Assembly (NCBI GenBank): GCA_934307695.1 | Contig: CAKRCS010000004.1 | Coordinates: 124,001 to 188,000, forward strand | DNA length: 64,000 nt | DNA from: an uncultured Agathobacter sp. | GTDB taxonomy: Bacteria; Bacillota; Clostridia; Lachnospirales; Lachnospiraceae | Direction of reading: 5' to 3' | Part shown: one piece after another, positions 1-7,150 of the stretch | How the letters are laid out: the number at the start of each line of letters is the position of its first letter | Position numbering within the stretch: position 1 is the first letter of the stretch | The notes under the pieces: model-generated | What the model saw: only the letters and a program-made list of their open reading frames with translations | Database searches by the model: none | What the model was told of the DNA's origin: nothing | Translations under genes and position numbers: made by a program

Positions 1-2048
1 TCTTCGTATTGCCTGTTTTGGACAAGCTTATGTATTTCTTCCAATACACCCTGTTCCAATTTCTTCATTTCTTCTTTTGCAGCGTTTTCTCTTCTTACCT
101 GTTCTTCCCCCACCGCAGTCATATATGACTTCATCACATTCGCCCACTGCGGATCAATGATGACAACCTCACGATATATCTCCAATGCACGTTTTATGTC
201 TGTTGCCTCAAGTTCAAGTGCCTCCGCGATGCGGTATGCGACCTGACCATACGTTGGCAGCAGTTCAAGGTACTCCCGGATCAGTTCTTCCTTATAGTAT
301 TTTCCAAGGAATCCCGTTGCTTTCTCCGCAAAAAACTGCAGGGACTGTCTCTTTTTTGCGTAGTCCTTTTCGTTTATGCTATGCAGTGCAGCGACTTCTG
401 CCATTCGTGTATCGAAATAGTCATAGCGTATATCCTGTTTTGTGCGCATTGTCTCAAATTCGAGCTTCTTTAAGATAAGATCAGCGTAATCTGCATTTGC
501 CAGATATTTTTCGAGGTGCGCCTTCCACTTTTCATAAGGAATCTCCAGATAATACGGTTCTGTTGCAACTTGGTATTTTTTCATGATGCCGGTAATATTT
601 TCCGGTGTCCAAAATACGTTGGAAGTGCTCTGTATGAACTGGCGGAATGCCTGCGGAAGGATTGCTGCATCTGCGTCCATATCAGCAACAAGCAGTTTCG
701 CATAGTACAGATACCAGTGTGTACCCTCCAGCTTTGCAACAATTCGAAGTAATTGTTCAAACCGTTTCTCATCCCGTTCTTCCCACGCCTGTATTTCGAT
801 GAAAAACTTTGGCTGGACAACCGGATTATTCCATGCCAGCTGTGCGACTTCGATAAAATCCTGCGTGGTCGGCATCGTTGCCATTGCCTCTGCGAGGGAT
901 GCCAGAAAGCCGTCAAACAGATATACCCTGTTTTTGTCCCATCCCATTTGCGCGATATATTTCTTTAATTTGCCCGCGTCCTTTCGTTTCAGCTCGCAGG
1001 CGCACAGAATTGAATACGCCCGCTGCTGTGGAAATACGTCAAAAGCCTCGCCCACCAGCAGCGAGCTTTTCTGATTTGCAAACCGGATCTTATTTTTCGT
1101 AAGCTCTTTCTTCACCTTGAAATAGCGGTGAATATTATCCTCGGCGTCTCTCCAATTTTCCATATCGAAACAGACCGTCGCTTTGCACAGGTACATATAT
1201 GCGTGGCACATCTCGTTCATGCGCGGGTCTTTTAATCCCCTGTCTGCAATTTCTATGCTCGCCTCGTATTCCTTTAAAAACAGTTTTCCTTCTGCCGCCC
1301 CGGCATAAAATGTCCCGATGTCCCAGTTATCCCGTTCATTGTTCCGGTCTTTGGTAAATTCCAGACTCTCCATGCCAAACCGGTACATCTCGCTGTAGTC
1401 TTTCACGGAACGGTATTCCTGCATAAGCTGGACGTGCCACCGCAGCATCTGTGGTTCTTCTTTGATCATTTCCAAAAGCAATGGGGCATTTCTTTCAAAG
1501 TGCTTCCGCTTGTCCTCCGGTGTCTGAAAAATATATCCCGTGTGGTTGGCAATCAATTCAAGATTAAACGCCTCGCCCCTTATCGGCGCCATGTATTCAT
1601 GGATCTTGCTGTGAAAGCATGTATCTGCCTCCAGCTTGATCATCCGGCTCGCCCAGAAGTCATCATAATGCACAAAGTCTGCATCATAAAAATTTCTTTG
1701 AATGTAATTCACACAGCCATACTTTTTGTATTGTCCACTTGTAAAAAAACGGATCAATACTTCCGGGTTTTCAAACCACTCATCATCATCAATGTATAAA
1801 AACCATTCCCCATGTGCAGCCTTTATCCCAACATTCCGGGCTGCCGAAAAATCATCACACCATGTAAATTGCAGAATCTGATCCGTATATTTTTTTAGCT
1901 GTTCCCTCAATTCCGCCGGACATCCGGTGTCTACTAAGATCAGTTCTGCATCCATTCCGTTTAGGATTGGAACAAGAGAGTCCAGGCAGCGTATGGTTGT
2001 ATCTCTTCCGCATACAAGCATTGAAATTGTTAACTTTCTTTTTGCCAT
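1..2048 (-). CDS. Family 2 glycosyltransferase with TPR-like C-terminus (3' end outside window)
   Basis: An open frame runs from the ATG at 2048 to the window edge with no stop, so at least 682 residues are present and the C-terminus is missing. The N-terminus is a GT-A fold: a TISMLVCGRD strand, then the metal-binding YIDDDEW motif (Asp87-Asp89). The rest is helical and repetitive with Trp/Tyr-rich helices, like TPR solenoids seen in SunS-type glycosyltransferases. The start overlaps the previous gene by 19 bases and has GGAGAAGA in front, so the two are translationally coupled. It is a clear paralogue of the upstream gene. Its position behind flagellin suggests O-glycosylation of flagellin; that role is inference, and a surface-polymer role is possible. 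Confidence 0.85.
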   Translation of the reverse strand, partial: MAKRKLTISMLVCGRDTTIRCLDSLVPILNGMDAELILVDTGCPAELREQLKKYTDQILQFTWCDDFSAARNVGIKAAHGEWFLYIDDDEWFENPEVLIRFFTSGQYKKYGCVNYIQRNFYDADFVHYDDFWASRMIKLEADTCFHSKIHEYMAPIRGEAFNLELIANHTGYIFQTPEDKRKHFERNAPLLLEMIKEEPQMLRWHVQLMQEYRSVKDYSEMYRFGMESLEFTKDRNNERDNWDIGTFYAGAAEGKLFLKEYEASIEIADRGLKDPRMNEMCHAYMYLCKATVCFDMENWRDAEDNIHRYFKVKKELTKNKIRFANQKSSLLVGEAFDVFPQQRAYSILCACELKRKDAGKLKKYIAQMGWDKNRVYLFDGFLASLAEAMATMPTTQDFIEVAQLAWNNPVVQPKFFIEIQAWEERDEKRFEQLLRIVAKLEGTHWYLYYAKLLVADMDADAAILPQAFRQFIQSTSNVFWTPENITGIMKKYQVATEPYYLEIPYEKWKAHLEKYLANADYADLILKKLEFETMRTKQDIRYDYFDTRMAEVAALHSINEKDYAKKRQSLQFFAEKATGFLGKYYKEELIREYLELLPTYGQVAYRIAEALELEATDIKRALEIYREVVIIDPQWANVMKSYMTAVGEEQVRRENAAKEEMKKLEQGVLEEIHKLVQNRQYE

Positions 2049-3502
2049 TCTTCTTCTCCCATCTCAATCTCGTCCATGAATTTAAGTGCCCGTTGTCCGC
2101 TTTCCGGCAGAAGCAGCGGATATTTTTTTATTGCAGCAGTCTGATAATACTTCGATAGAAATGCAATTGTCTGCGTCTCATAACCCTCCCGCAATAAAGC
2201 CCTTTGCTCCGGAGTGCGGATGCTCCATTTCTTTCTATTCTCCGTAACCATCATATCATAAAGCGGCTTATTATTCCAAATGCATCTCCATATTGTTTGC
2301 AGATACTCCGGATGTGGATGCCCGATCGTACTTTCCAATAGGATCGGCAGTAATTGCGGAAGCACATAGACGACACTCTGCTCCCATTCCAATCGCTGAA
2401 ATAAGCGCAATGCCTCTTCTGTGTTTTCCTGCATCAGACTGCACCCCAGCAAAACAGAGTACGCTTTCTTTTTGTTTATCATGTCAAATGCGCTATCGGC
2501 CAGCAGTGCCTCCTGCCATATTGCATATTGCGCCGCATCTGCTGTAATCTTTTCTTCCGATTCAAAATAGCTTTGTATACTGCCTCTTGCATTATCCCAG
2601 TTCTTCTGCTCAAAGTAGCAGATGCCCTCTTGAAGTTTTAAATATGCAGCTCCCAATGGACTGCAATCCTCTCTTGAAAGTGCATGGGCGATCTCTGTGA
2701 GAGCTGATTCTATCTGCCCTTTTCCGATCAATGCCTCTGCCAGCCCGGCGTAGAAGGTTGCTGCCAGGCGTTTCATAAGGGCTTGTTTTTGATATTTCGG
2801 GTTTTGCAGAGACTCCCTGCAAAGAGCTTCAAGCTCCATCCATTCTTCTACGGAATAATATTCCTGAGCTAATTGCAGCGCCCAGCGCAGCGTCTCCGGT
2901 TCTTCCTGCATCATCTCCCGCAAGAGCGGGACATTTCGCTCGTATCGTTTTTTCCTGTCTTCGTCCGAGCTGTAAATGTATCCTGTGTGGTTGGCAATTA
3001 CGTTAAGATTACATCCTGTTCCATGTACGGGATAAAGATATTCATGTATTTTGCTTCGGAATCGTATCTCCGGCGATAGCTGCACCATTCTCGATACCCA
3101 TGTATCGGAGTAGGTCTTATATTCGGGATCCAAGAAATTCCGCTGCACATAATTTGCATATCCATAATGGCGATACTCCCCACTCTGAAAGAAGGTAACA
3201 ATCGCCTTTGTATCCTCAAACCACTCGTCATCATCGATATACAAATACCATTCCCCACGGGCTTCTGCCAACCCACAATTTCTCGCCTTTGAGAAATCAT
3301 TGCACCACAAAAAGGGAATTACAGCGTCTGTATATTCCCGTATAATTGCCTCTGTTTCCGGCTGTGTACTGGTATTTACAACAATCAGTTCGCATGACAG
3401 CTCTCTCATCATCGGGCGCAGCGAATCTAAGCACCTTCGAAGTGTGTCCTGCCGGTTTGAAGCCAATAATGAAATTGAAAGTAGTGGTCTTCCCTGCCCC
3501 AT
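2030..3502 (-). CDS. Family 2 glycosyltransferase with TPR-like C-terminus
   Basis: Encodes about 490 residues. Residues 1-110 form a GT-A domain with LLSISLLASNR at the start and the nucleotide-sugar/metal motif YIDDDEW near residues 89-94. The C-terminal two thirds are helical repeats resembling TPRs. I prefer the second ATG (3502), which has GGAAG five bases upstream; the first ATG (3514) has its only GGG touching the start codon. The next gene is a paralogue sharing RGEWYLYIDDDEWF-like and SKIHEY blocks, so this is a tandem duplication. The gene begins 12-24 bases after the flagellin terminator, leaving no room for a separate promoter. Likely flagellin-modifying enzyme by context; the acceptor and sugar are unknown. 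Confidence 0.85.
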   Translation of the reverse strand: MGQGRPLLSISLLASNRQDTLRRCLDSLRPMMRELSCELIVVNTSTQPETEAIIREYTDAVIPFLWCNDFSKARNCGLAEARGEWYLYIDDDEWFEDTKAIVTFFQSGEYRHYGYANYVQRNFLDPEYKTYSDTWVSRMVQLSPEIRFRSKIHEYLYPVHGTGCNLNVIANHTGYIYSSDEDRKKRYERNVPLLREMMQEEPETLRWALQLAQEYYSVEEWMELEALCRESLQNPKYQKQALMKRLAATFYAGLAEALIGKGQIESALTEIAHALSREDCSPLGAAYLKLQEGICYFEQKNWDNARGSIQSYFESEEKITADAAQYAIWQEALLADSAFDMINKKKAYSVLLGCSLMQENTEEALRLFQRLEWEQSVVYVLPQLLPILLESTIGHPHPEYLQTIWRCIWNNKPLYDMMVTENRKKWSIRTPEQRALLREGYETQTIAFLSKYYQTAAIKKYPLLLPESGQRALKFMDEIEMGEEEWQKES

Positions 3503-3525
3503 AGGTTCTTCCATCCCTGCTAATT

Positions 3526-3560
3526 AAAAAAGGAAGAGCGAGGGTATTTCGCTCTTCCCC
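3526..3560 (-). terminator. Intrinsic terminator of flagellin 1 (possible attenuator)
   Basis: Read on the minus strand, a perfect 10-bp stem GGAAGAGCGA/TCGCTCTTCC with a 7-base loop is followed by six T. It sits 18 bases after the flagellin stop codon and just before the glycosyltransferase start, so leakage through it would set the enzyme-to-flagellin ratio. Confidence 0.9.
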
Positions 3561-3577
3561 AATAAGTTCTTGCAGAA

Positions 3578-5047
3578 TTACTGTAATAATGACATTACAC
3601 CCTGAGTTGCCTGATTTGCCTGTGCAAGCATAGACTGACCAGCCTGTGCAAGAATGTTATTCTTGCTATACTCAACCATTGCTTCTGCCATATCCGTATC
3701 ACGAATCTGTGACTCTGCGGAAGTTGTATTCTCAACAACGTTATCCAGGTTGTTGATTGTATGTTCAAGTCTGTTCTGGATAGCACCGAGTGAAGATCTC
3801 TGAGCAGAAATCTTTGAAATAGCCTCAGCGATTGCATCGATTGCATATGTTGCCTTTGCACCGGTTGTATCAACGATACTCAGATCCTTAACTCCAAGAC
3901 CTGCGGAGGTCATGCTGTCAATCGTAAATGTAATCTTGTTGCTCTCGTCTGCATCAGCACCAACATGAAGTCCCATCTGAAGTCCCTGTGTGCTCTGTAC
4001 AGTTCCCTCAGTAATGATGAACGTAATCTGCGTATTCGCAGTAGAATATTCGGTTCCGGTCTTCCAGTTTGCATCAACTTTTCCGTTTCCACCAACAGTA
4101 GCAGTGGTCTTTGTAACCTTTGCCTCATGTCCGGCATCTGTTCCGATAGAAGAAGCTTTACGAAGTTCATCTGCGATCAGCTCATACGCTTTCTTTGCAG
4201 AAATAACAGATGCATCATTGTCTCCGATTCCATCAACTGCACCATTCTTTTTATCTTCTGTCATGGCAACCATCGTCTGGGTTCCGACAACAACCTTGTC
4301 GCCATCCTTAACCAGTGCTGCAATCTCCGAAGCCGTAAGCTTATTCTCTGCCTTATCAACATCCTTTGCATCCTTTACGATGGTATACTCGGTTCCGTTA
4401 ATCTGAACGATGCTTCCAACCTTGCCGTCCTTTAAGAACTTTCCAGCTGTAATTGCTGATCTTATGTCTGAAATGGTGGTTCCGATTGTGTATCCCTTTG
4501 AGCCAATGGTAATTGTTGTACCAAACTTAAGCGCGTCCATCTTGAATACGCCGGTTCCGGTTCCGATACCAGTTAAAGCTCCTGCAATACCTGCATCCTT
4601 TGAGCTGATAACATTTGTTGTTGTCTTACCATTTCCCTTTAATAAGTATGTCTCATTAAACTTCGTGGTCTCTGCAACACGATCGATTTCGGTTGTAAGC
4701 TGTGTGATCTCGTTCTGGATTGCTTCACGATCGCTCTCACTATTCGTTCCGTTGGCTGCCTGTGTTGCCAGCTCGTTCATACGCTGTAACATAGAATGTA
4801 CTTCGGTAAGTGCTCCTTCAGCGGTCTGCACTGCGGAGATACCATCCTGTGCATTGGTGGATGCCTGATCCAATCCGCGAATCTGCTTACGCATCTTCTC
4901 AGAAATTGAAAGTCCTGCCGCATCATCTGCTGCACGGTTAATCTTATAACCGGATGACAACTTCTCTGTAGCCTTTGACTGAGATGATGTTGTGATGTTT
5001 AACATTCTGTTGGCGTTCATCGCCTGCATGTTGTGCTGTACTACCAT
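3578..5047 (-). CDS. fliC: Flagellin (first copy, fla1)
   Basis: 489-residue flagellin, the filament subunit secreted by the flagellar type III system. The N-terminal D0/D1 region (about residues 1-140) begins MVVQHNMQAMNANRML and contains the canonical SSGYKINRAADDAAGL block. The C-terminal D1/D0 region (about 405-489) ends in the helical LAQANQATQGVMSLLQ. The central 140-400 region is a long variable domain, so the protein is larger than the roughly 300-residue Bacillus Hag. AAGGAGG lies 8 bases before ATG. Transcribed alone from a SigD-like promoter at 5189-5214 with a structured leader of about 130 nt. It shares nearly identical ends with the second flagellin at 7151-8632 but differs in the centre. 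Confidence 0.97.
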   Translation of the reverse strand: MVVQHNMQAMNANRMLNITTSSQSKATEKLSSGYKINRAADDAAGLSISEKMRKQIRGLDQASTNAQDGISAVQTAEGALTEVHSMLQRMNELATQAANGTNSESDREAIQNEITQLTTEIDRVAETTKFNETYLLKGNGKTTTNVISSKDAGIAGALTGIGTGTGVFKMDALKFGTTITIGSKGYTIGTTISDIRSAITAGKFLKDGKVGSIVQINGTEYTIVKDAKDVDKAENKLTASEIAALVKDGDKVVVGTQTMVAMTEDKKNGAVDGIGDNDASVISAKKAYELIADELRKASSIGTDAGHEAKVTKTTATVGGNGKVDANWKTGTEYSTANTQITFIITEGTVQSTQGLQMGLHVGADADESNKITFTIDSMTSAGLGVKDLSIVDTTGAKATYAIDAIAEAISKISAQRSSLGAIQNRLEHTINNLDNVVENTTSAESQIRDTDMAEAMVEYSKNNILAQAGQSMLAQANQATQGVMSLLQ

Positions 5048-5070
5048 TTTTGTTTCCTCCTTGAATCCGT

Positions 5071-5087
5071 GTAACGTCCCTGGTTAC
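5071..5087 (-). promoter_or_regulatory. Candidate CsrA-binding hairpin in fla1 leader
   Basis: Minus-strand GTAACCAGGGACGTTAC folds as a 5-bp stem with an AGGGA-containing loop, fitting the ANGGA-in-a-loop rule for CsrA sites. It lies 8 bases upstream of the Shine-Dalgarno AAGGAGG, itself a second GGA. csrA and fliW are about 8 kb away in this window. Binding is inferred from the motif only. Confidence 0.5.
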
Positions 5088-5102
5088 TCTTTTGATAATA
5101 TT

Positions 5103-5167
5103 GGCGCTTGCTGAACGCCTATCGTAACGACGCTTGCTAGGCGTCATAATGGTGCTTGCTGGACACC
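5103..5167 (-). ncRNA. Three tandem mini-hairpins in fla1 5' leader
   Basis: On the minus strand three 17-base hairpins occur at 5151-5167, 5129-5145 and 5103-5119: GGTGT/GCACC, GACGC/GCGTC and GGCGT/GCGCC around 7-base loops CCAGCAA, CTAGCAA and TCAGCAA. Stem sequences change while pairing is kept, and the imperfect pairs are U-G only in the transcribed orientation. The loop AGCAA is invariant. This is unlike a CsrA GGA site. No function is known to me. Confidence 0.6.
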
Positions 5168-5188
5168 ATTTTTACTTGGTTACTCTTT

Positions 5189-5214
5189 ATATCGGGAACT
5201 TTATCGATTACTTA
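5189..5214 (-). promoter_or_regulatory. SigD/FliA-type promoter of fla1
   Basis: Minus strand TAAG (5211-5214), 14-base spacer, CCCGATAT (5189-5196), close to the TAAA-N15-GCCGATAA consensus of flagellar sigma-28. Predicted start near 5182 gives a leader of about 135 nt for flagellin 1. Confidence 0.75.
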
Positions 5215-5224
5215 ACCCCCAAAA

Positions 5225-5269
5225 ATAAAAAAAATCCAACTTTTCAAACAATAAATGTTGAAAAGTTGG
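5225..5269 (-). terminator. Intrinsic terminator behind the broken Rpn-type gene
   Basis: A perfect 12-bp inverted repeat CCAACTTTTCAA/TTGAAAAGTTGG with a 10-base loop is followed on the minus strand by an A and eight T. It insulates the flagellin 1 promoter from upstream transcription. Confidence 0.85.
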
Positions 5270-5278
5270 AGCGTTATG

Positions 5279-5572
5279 TTATTGCTTCTGTAATTGGTCT
5301 ATTATCAATTTCCGCTCGGTGCCTTGGATTTTTAGAGCATCAAGAGCTTGATCCACTGTAAACTTCAGACTATCCATAAGGTTTCTAACATTGCAAACCC
5401 TTTCCTTTATCGCGCATTCCTTTGCATATTTTTCAACTGCTTCACACATATTTTCACGTCCCTTCTTATCTTCTTTATAATACTTTACACCGTGTGCCAG
5501 CACATCATAATGAATATTTTTTGAATCAGCCTGATGAAAATCCCTTATTAGCTGCCCGATTTTACTTGCTAA
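5279..5572 (-). pseudogene. C-terminal remnant of Rpn/PD-(D/E)XK transposase-family nuclease
   Basis: A 97-codon open frame with no ATG start reads LASKIGQLIRDFH, then YDVLAHGVKYYKEDKKG and MCEAVEKYAKE, and ends DALKIQGTERKLIID. These match the C-terminal part of the large PDDEXK_2 (Rpn-like) family, which usually has about 280-320 residues. The whole nuclease core is missing; an in-frame stop at 5573-5575 and the promoter of the divergent XRE gene mark the broken edge. A short internal start (GTG at about 5503) could give a 74-residue peptide, but I read this as a decayed gene. An intact relative lies at 6054-6944. Confidence 0.7.
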
Positions 5573-5632
5573 TCACTTACCGTTCTATTATAATATAACC
5601 GTTGGTTACTATATTACTCTAACCGACAGTTA
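5566..5632 (+). promoter_or_regulatory. Promoter and twin operators of the XRE regulator
   Basis: TTGCTA (5566-5571), 17-base spacer, TATAAT (5589-5594). Two palindromic boxes follow directly: TAACCGTTGGTTA (5596-5608) and TAACCGACAGTTA (5620-5632), 24 bases apart, both covering the initiation region. A half site TTACCG (5578-5583) lies in the spacer. This is the layout of an autorepressed regulator gene. Confidence 0.65.
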
Positions 5633-5661
5633 TAGTCAAGTGTTTTTATTGGAGGTCAATA

Positions 5662-5994
5662 ATGAAGTTCATTCCTGAGCGCCTGATTTCTTTAAGGAAA
5701 GAGTTAGGTATTACAAAAGCCGAGGCAGCAAGGCGGTTAAATATTACCCCGATGGGATATGGCAGATATGAAAGCGGTGAGCGGGAGCCTTCCTATCAGA
5801 CCGTTGCTTTTATTGCCCAGACGTTTCATACATCTATACAATACTTATACGGGGAGACGGATGACTCAGCAGCTTCAACCATTACGATTTCATCGAAAAA
5901 AAATCCCGAACTATATTTGCTTGTGAAGTCTCTTCAAAATGATAAGGATATGCTTAAAAGATTATGTGCATATGCCAAACTATTAATGAAATGA
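5662..5994 (+). CDS. XRE-family transcriptional regulator
   Basis: 110 residues. Residues 5-62 form a Cro/C1-type helix-turn-helix: LRKELGITKAEAARRLNITP followed by MGYGRYESGEREPS and a LYGETDD end typical of phage-like repressors. The C-terminal 45 residues are a short unassigned helical tail. GGAGG lies 7 bases before ATG. It is one of few plus-strand genes here and is divergent from the broken Rpn gene and convergent with the intact one. Twin palindromes in its promoter suggest it represses itself. Base composition is AT-rich relative to the flagellar genes around it, consistent with later arrival. Confidence 0.85.
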   Translation: MKFIPERLISLRKELGITKAEAARRLNITPMGYGRYESGEREPSYQTVAFIAQTFHTSIQYLYGETDDSAASTITISSKKNPELYLLVKSLQNDKDMLKRLCAYAKLLMK

Positions 5995-6053
5995 ATTACG
6001 GATTCCTCTGTTTTGTGTGTAATAAATTTGTGAAATATTGTCGAAACGACAGA

Positions 6054-6944
6054 CTAGTAGTTTTGCGCAGTAAGATACTGTTCAAATTCCTCGATGGAAG
6101 CTGCTCTTGCAGCTTTCTTAGTAAGATCCTTAAGAACCTCAAGATCGTTGATAGACGCAATCCTACTCTCAAGATCATCGGAAACCGGTGACAGATCAGA
6201 TAAGAAGTCAACAATAGCACTAACTAAAGCTTCTATTCCTTCAGCCTTTCCATCTTCTTTTCCGGCATTATATTCTTCTTTCATCAATTCTTCAACTAAC
6301 ATATAACGCCTCCCAAATTCCCGATCAAACTTTACTTTCTCAACAGATTTTTGCAAGCGGCTGACAAATTCGTCGGAATAGTTTTTCCTGCTTTCCTCCA
6401 AGCCAGCTCCTGCATACTTTAGAAAATTTACGAGGCTTTCTGATACCTCGTCCCCATTCTCTCCAACCGTACTTAAAAATACTGTATGACTGCCATCGGT
6501 ATACGGATACTCCCGATCCTCCTGTATATATTGTTTGATGGTGTACTTATACTTTTTCAGTCCGATTGGATCAAAATCACAGATAAAAATGACATACGCT
6601 TCGGGTAAGCTCTCATAGTCAATCCCTGCCCCCAACAGTTCCATGTCAATCTGACTATGATAATACCTCGACCTTTTTGCAATCAAATGGTTTGCGACCT
6701 GCATCTCCACATCAAAGTGTGTATTCTTATCATCCTTGAGATATACGTCCAGCCGGATGCCCTTATACTCCGGATTGTAGACGATGCTCTTCTCGTATGA
6801 TATAACGAGATGGTCGATCACAATGTCAAGCGCCCGCTCCAAAAAGCCTTTGGCGTTCTCCTCATCCATCATAACCGCCGCAAACATGAAATTGTCCTTG
6901 AAGGTCAATTCCTGCAATGTCTTTCTGTTTTTCTTCTCCTGCAT
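6054..6944 (-). CDS. Rpn-family PD-(D/E)XK nuclease/putative transposase
   Basis: 296 residues, full length for the family. The N-terminus LTFKDNFMFAAVM is the family signature; the nuclease core is RLDVYLKDD followed by FDVEMQ (the D and ExQ of the PD-(D/E)XK active site) near residues 60-85, then RSRYYHSQIDMELL. The C-terminus has GKEDGKAEGIEAL, the usual charged linker. AAGGAGG precedes ATG. Members of this family promote RecA-independent recombination or act as orphan nucleases; the role here is unknown. It sits between two flagellin genes with a broken relative 0.5 kb away, so the spot has taken repeated insertions. Confidence 0.85.
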   Translation of the reverse strand: MQEKKNRKTLQELTFKDNFMFAAVMMDEENAKGFLERALDIVIDHLVISYEKSIVYNPEYKGIRLDVYLKDDKNTHFDVEMQVANHLIAKRSRYYHSQIDMELLGAGIDYESLPEAYVIFICDFDPIGLKKYKYTIKQYIQEDREYPYTDGSHTVFLSTVGENGDEVSESLVNFLKYAGAGLEESRKNYSDEFVSRLQKSVEKVKFDREFGRRYMLVEELMKEEYNAGKEDGKAEGIEALVSAIVDFLSDLSPVSDDLESRIASINDLEVLKDLTKKAARAASIEEFEQYLTAQNY

Positions 6945-7080
6945 TAAATTCCTCCTTGTAATGTGTGAGGAATCCGCGACTACATTATACTATAAGGTTT
7001 CTCTCCATTGCAACACAATTCTACCCACATAGGGCATAGCAGCCTAAAAATATCTGTGATTCCCAGCCGAAAAAAGAATA

Positions 7081-7110
7081 CAAAAAGGCGACGGGAGCAA
7101 CCCGTCGCCA
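7081..7110 (-). terminator. Intrinsic terminator of flagellin 2
   Basis: Minus strand GGCGACGGG/CCCGTCGCC, a perfect 9-bp GC-rich stem with a 5-base loop and five T, 41 bases after the flagellin stop. Confidence 0.92.
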
Positions 7111-7150
7111 GTTTTGTAATAGTAGTATAGCAATGAATAGCAAACAGCAA

